This document shows, one piece after another, positions 6,272 through 12,108 of a DNA stretch of 12,108 bases. This DNA is from an uncultured Eubacteriales bacterium (GTDB taxonomy: Bacteria > Bacillota > Clostridia > Peptostreptococcales > Anaerovoracaceae), in the NCBI GenBank assembly GCA_900553025.1, contig USBT01000035.1:1-12108 (forward strand), in the 5' to 3' direction. The notes under the pieces are model-generated. The model had not been told where the DNA came from and did no database searches. It worked only from the letters and a program-made list of their open reading frames with translations. Every line of letters starts with the position of its first letter. Positions within the stretch are counted from its first letter, which is position 1. The translations under genes were made by a program, and so were the position numbers.

Positions 6272-8897
6272 GAATTGTTCAATATGCGGCAAAAAACTAG
6301 GCTTATTAAAAGGCAAGATTGTTATTTCAGATGGCTTAGTTTGTACTTACTGCTGGGCTAGAGCAGGATTGGACATGGGACTTCAATCAATGTATTCAGC
6401 AAAGAACAGAACAACAAAACAACTTAAGGATATGATTGATATAGAGATATTAAAGACAGAAGCCGAAAAATCAGGTCTAAAAAAGCCTCATGCCTCTGCT
6501 AATTCCAATTCTCAGCGCTTGAGAAACCCACAAAATATAGCTGAAAATATAAAAGTGGCCTCAGCAGCAAAAAAAGCAGGAAAAACGCCTCAAGAACAAA
6601 AACCTATAGACATTATGTTAACTGTAGACAAGAAAAAAAGAGTAGATTTCTGCTGCGAGGGACAGCCTGTAATCAATTTTGACGATCTTGTTAATGGCAG
6701 AGAAATGATTATTGGATATGGATTTATTAATAACAATAGTAAAGCAGATCTACCAGAGGTTCGGATTGCTTGCGAATTTGATCCACCAATAATTGATCCA
6801 GGTTTTATATATTATGAAGCAGGAACTTTTTCAGCTGGTCTACAAGGAAGATTTGAAATTGATGATCCACCGATAAATCTAGAAGAGTACTCGAAAATTA
6901 AGAGAACTAGAAATGGAAAAGTTAGGTTCACATTGTTCATAGAGGAACAGGAGATTCATGCTGTAGAGTGTGCCATGAAGGTGAAGCCTGCCCCTTCAGA
7001 TGACATGAAAAAACTTATGAATGCAGTAATGTATGAAGAAGAAAAGAATGCTTCAGGGCCTATAAATGTATTCTTATATGCTACTAAAGATGGCAAATTT
7101 GAAATGGATTTGATGCGACATCCTGAACTGCTGTATTCTATGTATTCCAATGGTCAAGAGCAACTTATAGGGGATGTATTTGTTTCCAATGAATCTAACA
7201 AAGCACTAAAAAACATTCAATTTGAGGCAAAGTTTACTTCAAATATTTTGTCTCCTATCAGTGTGTTCTTAGGAGATGTCCCTGCCGGAGAAAACATTTC
7301 ATTCGAAGTTGATGATCCAACAATCGATGTTGATAAACTTGAGATGCTTACAGATATTGAAACTTGTACAGCTACATATAAACTCATTGTTAATGGCAAA
7401 GTAGCAGCTGAATCAACAGGAAGAATTACTATTTGTCCATACAATCAGTGGAATGCCGCCTTGATATTACTTCCAGCATATATGACACCTAACCACCCAA
7501 ATATTATTTCTGTTTTGAAAAACGCCTCAAAATGGATGCTAGTTAATGGAATGAGTCCGTCTTTAGAAGGTTATCAAAGTGATGGTAAGCGAGTAGAACA
7601 AATGATTGGAGCTGTATATAATGCGGTTAAAGAATCCAATATCATATATTCTAATCCTCCAGCAAGTTTCTTCGGTCCACAGAGAATCAGACTATGTGAA
7701 ACTGTATTTGAAGAAAAATTCGCTACATGTATGGATATGACAATTCTCTTTGCATCTTGCTTAGAATCATTTGGACTACACCCTGTTCTTATTACAGCAC
7801 CTGGACATATTTTTGCAGGTGTATGGCTTAACTCAAAAGGAAGATTGCAGGAGCCGGTATTATCAGATGCAAAATTGATTCAGAAATATATCGAAGATGG
7901 TCAGCTTGTTGCTGTAGAATGCACTGCTATGAATGTTGGCAAAGATATAAGCTATACAGAAGCCAAGAAGATTGCCAATAATACCCTTAAGGCTATAGCA
8001 GATAATGATATTCCTGATCATGAATGCATCGATGTTCAAATAGCAAGATCCATGGGAATAAGACCTCTTCCAATTAGAGTTCCGCACGCTAATCAATCTT
8101 TTGTCCCTAATACTGTGCCTAATGAAGTTAAAACTAAAGCTAAAACAAAAGAACAAGATCAACAAAACAAAGCAGTTGAAAAAGCTGAAAAATCAGTACA
8201 GCCAATAGAAGTAGAAAAATCAGTAACGCCGAAAGAGGTAGCAAAATCAGCAAAGCCAAAAGAAGAAGAAAAAGCTATTACAAAAGAACCCGAACATACA
8301 ATCAATAATACAAGCTGTGAAGATGATATAGTTTATTTCAAAGAAATATATAAGACTTTTGATGAAGACCTGTCCTACATTTCTATTGATAACTTCTATG
8401 ACAGGCAGAGCAAGAAAGTTATTAAAGATGCAATAACAAAAATTGTTGCGGTTGAAGGTCCAATTAGTCAACCAGCACTCATTAAAACACTTATCAATAC
8501 AACAAGTCTTGGGCGTGCAAGTAAACAAATAACGGAACACTTAGATAAGCTTGTAGCTGCAGCCGATGTGAAAATTACAAGACAATCTGGAGTCCGTTTC
8601 TTATGGAATCAAGGAACAGACCCTGCCGAATATGTGACATATAGAATTCGAGAACAGCGAAATCCTGAAGAGATATCCAAGTATGAACTAAAGAATGCTG
8701 TATGCTATCTTATTCAAGAAAACGGTCCGATGACCAAAGATGAAATTACAAAATCGATGGTTGAGATGTTTGGTTATAACCGCTCAAGTAGCAAACTTGT
8801 ATCTGGTGCTAATGATGCAATTAAAGTTGCAAGAGAACTTAAAGCAATTGAGCAAATTGAAGGCAATAGATTTTCACTAAAAAAATCCCGCGTCTAA
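6264..8897 (+). CDS. Multidomain zinc-ribbon / transglutaminase-like / DUF3320-like protein lacking a helicase core
   Basis: An 877-residue protein of unknown function, apparently cytosolic (no signal peptide or membrane segment seen). Residues 1-31 form a DUF4428-like zinc ribbon (C5, C8, C27, C30). Residues 144-240 and 296-394 are two tandem beta-rich repeats, both starting NGxExxIG and containing AGxxxxFExDDPxI. Residues 392-560 are a transglutaminase-like domain: PYNQW, PNHPNI, GYQ, PPASF, ATCMDMTIL (C489), GHIFAGVWL (H515) and candidate D535. Residues 615-685 are a Lys/Glu-rich linker. Residues 705-877 resemble DUF3320 (AITKIVAVEGPIS, then a winged-helix-like end). In the large DUF4011-helicase-nuclease proteins the transglutaminase-like and DUF3320 parts flank a helicase; here only the linker stands between them. 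ATG 6264 was chosen over GTG 6252 because AAAGGTGG sits 8 nt upstream. The gene is visibly more AT-rich than its neighbours and stands alone between terminators, consistent with acquisition. Confidence 0.85.
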   Translation: MAKNCSICGKKLGLLKGKIVISDGLVCTYCWARAGLDMGLQSMYSAKNRTTKQLKDMIDIEILKTEAEKSGLKKPHASANSNSQRLRNPQNIAENIKVASAAKKAGKTPQEQKPIDIMLTVDKKKRVDFCCEGQPVINFDDLVNGREMIIGYGFINNNSKADLPEVRIACEFDPPIIDPGFIYYEAGTFSAGLQGRFEIDDPPINLEEYSKIKRTRNGKVRFTLFIEEQEIHAVECAMKVKPAPSDDMKKLMNAVMYEEEKNASGPINVFLYATKDGKFEMDLMRHPELLYSMYSNGQEQLIGDVFVSNESNKALKNIQFEAKFTSNILSPISVFLGDVPAGENISFEVDDPTIDVDKLEMLTDIETCTATYKLIVNGKVAAESTGRITICPYNQWNAALILLPAYMTPNHPNIISVLKNASKWMLVNGMSPSLEGYQSDGKRVEQMIGAVYNAVKESNIIYSNPPASFFGPQRIRLCETVFEEKFATCMDMTILFASCLESFGLHPVLITAPGHIFAGVWLNSKGRLQEPVLSDAKLIQKYIEDGQLVAVECTAMNVGKDISYTEAKKIANNTLKAIADNDIPDHECIDVQIARSMGIRPLPIRVPHANQSFVPNTVPNEVKTKAKTKEQDQQNKAVEKAEKSVQPIEVEKSVTPKEVAKSAKPKEEEKAITKEPEHTINNTSCEDDIVYFKEIYKTFDEDLSYISIDNFYDRQSKKVIKDAITKIVAVEGPISQPALIKTLINTTSLGRASKQITEHLDKLVAAADVKITRQSGVRFLWNQGTDPAEYVTYRIREQRNPEEISKYELKNAVCYLIQENGPMTKDEITKSMVEMFGYNRSSSKLVSGANDAIKVARELKAIEQIEGNRFSLKKSRV

Positions 8898-8906
8898 AGA
8901 CGCGGG
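8887..8906. terminator. Bidirectional terminator shared by the large gene and murE
   Basis: CCCGCGTC-TAAA-GACGCGGG is a perfect 8-bp GC-rich stem with a 4-nt loop. On the minus strand it is followed by ATTTTTTT, an excellent terminator 22 nt after murE. On the plus strand the tail is weaker (TCAATTTAATTT). The stop codon TAA of the plus-strand gene is in the loop, and the left arm encodes its last residues. Confidence 0.92.
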
Positions 8907-8928
8907 TCAATTTAATTTACTGATTCCC

Positions 8929-10581
8929 CTAGTTCGAACCACTCTTATTATATGAGGCAGATAGTTCATCCAAACATTTCTTAGCTACAAAATTATCGCC
9001 TTCCCATGGTGCTCGTTCAAACTCTCTAGCCATAAACCTATCTTCCCCTTTGCCGAGCACAAGTACGAAATCCCCTTTTTTTGCCATCTCTAAAGCAGTC
9101 CTGATTGCCACAACTCTATCAATAATTATACTGATATTACCGTCATCCAGTTCCCCCTTAATTTCATATGCTATCTGAGCTGGATCCTCATCACGAGGAT
9201 CGTCTTCTGTAAGTATAATATAATCAGAGTGATTATATGCTGTTATGCCCATATAAGGTCTCTTGGTTTTGTCCCTCTTTCCAGCAGAGCCGAAAACCGA
9301 GATAATCTTAGGTGTTTCTCTATTTGAATTCTCTTGTGATTCACAAACAGATTCGACAAAATCGTAAACCTTTTCCATTGCGTCGACAGTGTGCGCATAG
9401 TCTACTATGACATTTATCCCCAAATCATTTGGTACAGATTCCATTCTTCCATCGACCTGAGTTATATTATCAAGCCAGCCCGTGAAATCCTCAATTTTGA
9501 ACCCCCTCTGGTGAAGACAAGCTATTGCAGCTACCAGATTATATACATTGTATTCTGCAAGTAAATTGGTTTCTATCTGGTAAATTGATTTTCCAAACGC
9601 ACCGTCGCTATTCATAACAAGAGAATCTGTCCTCGACCTGTGAGCATCCATGGCACGCGAGGAAATTTCCAGTGTAAATGAACTGCCATCAGCCTTAAGA
9701 ACAAGATCTCTAATCATGTAATCCGAATCTTTCATTCCATATGTAAATACTTCTCCGCCAGAAACTTCCTTCAACTTTTCTATTGTACTTTCATCATCTG
9801 CGTTTAGTATTGAGATAGCCTTAGGAGAAAGACCCTTAAACAGCAGCTGTTTTGCAGCAAAATATTCTTCCATCGTCTTATGAAAGTCTAGATGGTCGTG
9901 AGTTAAATTTGTAAATGCAGCAACATCAAAAGAGATCCCATCTACCCTTCCAAGAGCCAGTCCATGTGAGCTTACTTCCATTGAAACTGCACGCATACCC
10001 GCATTCACCATGTCATATAGATATTTTTTTAGTGTGATTACATCTGGCGTTGTCATTTCAGGGGCTATCTCAACTTCCCCATATTTGATTCCATTTGTGC
10101 CTTTGTAGCCACAATTAATTGGTGATGCCATGCCATTTTCAAGTATGTCGCGTATTACATTAGTCGTTGTAGTTTTGCCATTAGTACCTGTAACGCCGTA
10201 GACAACTATTTTGTCGCCTGGCTTGTCATAAAAGTTATCAGCAATTTCAGACATCGACTTCCTCATATCATCCACTAAAATAAATGCTGTTTTTTCTTTG
10301 CTGATATCTGCATCAAAGCTTGGCGAAGTCAGACTATTTGCATCCGACAAAACAACTGAAACCGCCCCATTTGCGATAGCCTTTTGGATATATTTGTGCC
10401 CATCTGTTTCAAAGCCCTTTACAGCAAAAAACACATATCCAGGCTTTACCCTTCTTGAGTCGAGTGTCAGCCCGATAATATTGATATCATCTGCATTGAG
10501 TGGTTCTTTATTCTCTGCATTTAGGGTCTCCTTGTTAATAACTCTATATTCTACATTTTTAAGAATTTTTGATAACTTCAC
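8929..10581 (-). CDS. murE: UDP-N-acetylmuramoyl-tripeptide synthetase
   Basis: This cytoplasmic Mur ligase adds the third amino acid (diaminopimelate, lysine or ornithine) to UDP-MurNAc-L-Ala-D-Glu using ATP. Motifs: LTLDSRRVKPGYVFFAVKG (N-terminal UDP site), VTGTNGKTTTT (129-139, P-loop), MEVSSHGL (201-208), LTHDHLDFH, YFAAKQLLF (Lys 244, usually carbamylated), VDYAHT, FGSAGKRDKTKRP and DDPRDEDP (460-467). The DAP signature is normally DNPR; here it is DDPR. The end reads GKGEDRFMAREFERAPWEGDN rather than GKGHE, more like lysine-type enzymes, so the third residue is uncertain. At 550 residues it is longer than the usual 480-510, with extra residues near the N-terminus and around 310-335. 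The start is GTG at 10581 with GGGGG 6 nt upstream. It follows nadE after 12 nt, so the two are co-transcribed. Confidence 0.93.
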   Translation of the reverse strand: MKLSKILKNVEYRVINKETLNAENKEPLNADDINIIGLTLDSRRVKPGYVFFAVKGFETDGHKYIQKAIANGAVSVVLSDANSLTSPSFDADISKEKTAFILVDDMRKSMSEIADNFYDKPGDKIVVYGVTGTNGKTTTTNVIRDILENGMASPINCGYKGTNGIKYGEVEIAPEMTTPDVITLKKYLYDMVNAGMRAVSMEVSSHGLALGRVDGISFDVAAFTNLTHDHLDFHKTMEEYFAAKQLLFKGLSPKAISILNADDESTIEKLKEVSGGEVFTYGMKDSDYMIRDLVLKADGSSFTLEISSRAMDAHRSRTDSLVMNSDGAFGKSIYQIETNLLAEYNVYNLVAAIACLHQRGFKIEDFTGWLDNITQVDGRMESVPNDLGINVIVDYAHTVDAMEKVYDFVESVCESQENSNRETPKIISVFGSAGKRDKTKRPYMGITAYNHSDYIILTEDDPRDEDPAQIAYEIKGELDDGNISIIIDRVVAIRTALEMAKKGDFVLVLGKGEDRFMAREFERAPWEGDNFVAKKCLDELSASYNKSGSN

Positions 10582-10593
10582 GCGTAACCCCCT

Positions 10594-11382
10594 TTAATCT
10601 ATATCTTCGGCTTTTACTGGAGCATCAAAGTTAAATGACGGCATAAGCTCCAGCTTGAATCTGCTGAATTTTCTCTTTCTGTCAATAAGCGCCTTAGTTT
10701 CTTGGTCGTCGATTTCACCAGTTCTTATGTATCTGTCGAGCACATCGTATGTAAATCCTAGGTTGTCTTCATCGCTCTTACCAGATAGTCCGTCTTCAGG
10801 GACTTTGTATATGAGGTGATTAGGAAGTCCGAGTGCTTCTCCGATTTCTCTAACCTCGTGCACCGTAAGATGAGAAAGTGGGCTAAAGTCACCTGCTGCA
10901 TCACCGTATCTGGTAGAGTATCCAACCCAGTCCTCAGATAGATTACATGTATTTGCAACTCTGCCGTTCATGCTCTGCGAAACTGCGTAAGCCGTTGACA
11001 TCCTTATCCTCGCAGGCAGATTGACCTTTGCCTGAGTCGAGATATTGGTCCCCATTGATTTTTCAATTTCTTCAGTTATCGTTTTAACCGTTTCACCTAT
11101 ATTTATTATACAGTAGTCAATTCCTAGATGTTTTACAAGGTCCATCGAAGCATCAATATCATGCTGCTCGCCCTGAGGCATAAGAACACCGTACACCTTT
11201 TCACGTCCCAACGCCAAAGCGCATAGTGCTGCAACAACAGAACTGTCCTTACCTCCGCTTATCGCAACGACTGCTGGACTTTCGTTTCCATTTATTGAAA
11301 ACCAATCTTTGATCCATGCGACTATTTTGTTCTTAACCTCATCTCTATCGAATTGGAATTGGCTAAATTCAGTTGATTTCAT
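10594..11382 (-). CDS. nadE: NH3-dependent NAD+ synthetase
   Basis: It amidates nicotinic acid adenine dinucleotide to NAD+ with ATP and ammonia, the final step of NAD synthesis. SGGKDSS at residues 42-48 is the ATP pyrophosphatase loop. ARIRMSTAYAVSQ, NTCNLSEDWVGYSTRYGDAAGDFSPL and EDGLSGKSDEDNLGFTY follow in the family order. No glutaminase (nitrilase-like) domain is present; 262 residues fits the ammonia-using short form. The start chosen is ATG 11382, which has GGGAGG 4 nt upstream. The in-frame ATG at 11406 has no ribosome binding site and lies inside the repeat array. murE follows after 12 nt. The nicotinamidase-like gene upstream acts in the same pathway (nicotinamide salvage). Confidence 0.95.
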   Translation of the reverse strand: MKSTEFSQFQFDRDEVKNKIVAWIKDWFSINGNESPAVVAISGGKDSSVVAALCALALGREKVYGVLMPQGEQHDIDASMDLVKHLGIDYCIINIGETVKTITEEIEKSMGTNISTQAKVNLPARIRMSTAYAVSQSMNGRVANTCNLSEDWVGYSTRYGDAAGDFSPLSHLTVHEVREIGEALGLPNHLIYKVPEDGLSGKSDEDNLGFTYDVLDRYIRTGEIDDQETKALIDRKRKFSRFKLELMPSFNFDAPVKAEDID

Positions 11383-11386
11383 TATT

Positions 11387-11554
11387 CCTCCCAAAGCTTC
11401 AAACATTTATGTTCAAAAGCTTATATTCAAAGATTTATGTTCGAAATGCTTTAATTATTTGGTTCTGAAGCTCAAAATGTTTAAATTACTTGATTTATAA
11501 CGCTCAAATTGCTTGATTTCGAACATTTAAAATGCTACAAATACGCAAAATGCT
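11387..11554 (-). repeat. Degenerate 18-29-bp tandem repeat array upstream of nadE
   Basis: Read on the minus strand, the whole gap between the nicotinamidase-like frame and nadE divides into units that begin AGCATTT or close variants, starting at 11554, 11536, 11513, 11490, 11472, 11450, 11421 and 11398. Unit lengths are 18, 23, 23, 18, 22, 29, 23 and a 12-nt tail. Two adjacent 23-nt units match at 17 of 23 positions by eye. The last, cut unit supplies the GGGAGG ribosome binding site of nadE. An 11-bp perfect inverted repeat (ATGTTCGAAAT at 11437-11447, ATTTCGAACAT at 11516-11526) lies inside. No terminator or strong promoter is clear here; TCGAAA-17-TATAAA on the minus strand is a weak promoter candidate. 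Confidence 0.65.
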
Positions 11555-11999
11555 ATATGACCTCAATTTGGCATGGCTCCATTGCCTTGAGCGCATTGTC
11601 GTGGCTTTCTGGAGTAACACCTGCACAAAGCTTCCCCATGACCTTAATCGGAGTTTCGGGAAAAAATGCCTTTAGTATCATTGCGTTTGAAATTACGCAG
11701 ATATCTGTGCATACCCCCGTAAGCACAATTTCTTCTGGTTCACCACCTGCAGCTTCTTCCACCCATTTACCTATGTCCGAATTTCCAAACGATTTTTTCA
11801 ACAAAATATTTTTGCTGTCAGCAAATGTGCGTAGTTCAGGTATGATTTGCCAGCCGTCTGTTCCTTCGATGCAATGCTCTACAGGTAGATATCTACCCTC
11901 CTGAGATTTTAGATATTCAGCATCGTGAGTATCAAGAGTGAACAAAATCTCGTATCCTTCAGACTTTTTTTTCTCAATCTCTTTCTTTATATTTGCTAC
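11553..11999 (-). pseudogene. N-terminally truncated nicotinamidase / isochorismatase-family hydrolase
   Basis: The frame encodes the central and C-terminal parts of a nicotinamidase-like cysteine hydrolase (nicotinamide to nicotinate plus ammonia). Homology starts near VANIKKEIEK and includes FTLDTHD (metal ligands Asp and His), LPVEHCIEGTDGW (metal ligand His), ILLKKSFGNS (catalytic Lys) and VLTGVCTDICVISNA (nucleophile Cys). The expected N-terminus with the VVDMQNDF strand, which carries the catalytic Asp, is absent in all three minus frames upstream. The frame runs back to a TGA at 12041-12039 with no ATG, GTG or TTG before the homology. The first ATG, at 11945, would begin inside the FTLDTHD motif. 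I read this as a decayed or deleted gene; an assembly or sequencing problem is the alternative. It sits upstream of nadE, matching the NAD pathway. Confidence 0.65.
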
Positions 12000-12106
12000 A
12001 CGAATATAGAGGAACCATGGAAGTACAAGCCAATTACATCAGACGTATCGAGATACACGGATTGTGGCATCGATATAATATAGCTTGGGAGTTGCGTCCC
12101 GATGTC
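11996..12106 (-). CDS. C-terminal end of an unidentified protein, cut by the window edge
   Basis: An open minus-strand frame enters from the right edge and ends with TAG at 11998-11996, giving 36 residues that include QLPSYIISMPQSVYLDTSD and end GLYFHGSSIFV. The pattern of short strands ending in VIGLYFxxxxIFV resembles the last strands of a TOBE domain of an ABC transporter ATPase. That identification is weak. Its stop lies just where nicotinamidase homology begins, which fits a deletion junction between two genes. Confidence 0.3.
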   Translation of the reverse strand, partial: DIGTQLPSYIISMPQSVYLDTSDVIGLYFHGSSIFV

Positions 12107-12108
12107 AA

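Noticed and set aside
7863..8540. Minus-strand ORFs of about 100 codons (7863-8165, 8247-8540)
   Set aside because: Cys/Phe/Ile-rich composition typical of antisense reading through an AT-rich, Lys/Glu-rich coding region, with no ribosome binding site.
10298..10597. Plus-strand ORF opposite the start of murE
   Set aside because: Shadow of murE, with no family resemblance.
11383..11406. NadE start at 11406
   Set aside because: No ribosome binding site. The eight extra residues are encoded by repeat units, and ATG 11382 has GGGAGG.
11387..11554. CRISPR array or insertion-sequence remnant
   Set aside because: Units of uneven length without distinct spacers, no cas genes and no transposase. 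A degenerate minisatellite explains it better.
11509..11904. Plus-strand ORF of 131 codons opposite the nicotinamidase-like frame
   Set aside because: The minus frame shows clear nicotinamidase motifs; the plus frame is low-complexity Ser/Pro-rich reading of its complement.

Overview
The window looks like a chromosomal segment of a low-to-mid GC anaerobic Firmicute (Clostridia). The evidence is strong GGAGG-type ribosome binding sites, TTGACA/TATAAT promoters, a DUF1836 regulator (a Firmicutes family), an AroQ-AroE fusion of clostridial style, and clostridial-type AroA and nicotinamidase sequences. The exact genus cannot be fixed from the sequence. An Anaerovoracaceae/Mogibacterium-like organism is only a guess.

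Left part (1-3300, minus strand): an aromatic amino-acid operon transcribed right to left, aroA -> aroC -> a chorismate mutase/shikimate dehydrogenase fusion that runs off the left edge. AroA makes EPSP, AroC turns it into chorismate, and the CM half of the fusion turns chorismate into prephenate. The AroE half belongs earlier in the same pathway. The aroC gene carries an in-frame array of eight 21-bp repeats, adding 56 residues to one loop. The AroE half appears to have lost the glycines of its cofactor-binding turn.

Middle left (3300-4275): an odd intergenic element with a 9-bp perfect inverted repeat (a Shine-Dalgarno sequence facing its own complement) and a tiny ORF on each strand. Next comes a DUF1836 regulator gene on the minus strand, then a very compact divergent promoter region with several palindromes.

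Middle (4276-8906, plus strand): an acyl-CoA synthetase-like AMP-binding enzyme with its own terminator, followed by an AT-rich monocistronic gene for a large multidomain protein. That protein has a zinc ribbon, two tandem beta-sandwich repeats, a transglutaminase-like domain, a Lys/Glu-rich linker and a DUF3320-like C-terminus. The ends of this protein match those of the large DUF4011/DUF3320 helicase-nuclease family known from defence-gene surveys, but the helicase and nuclease core is absent. It is the best candidate here for something undescribed.

Right part (8887-12108, minus strand): murE preceded by nadE in a tight pair. They converge on the large gene and share its bidirectional terminator. 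Upstream of nadE lies a degenerate tandem-repeat array, then a nicotinamidase-like frame lacking its N-terminus, then the C-terminal end of another protein at the window edge. nadE and the nicotinamidase form a small NAD-metabolism neighbourhood.
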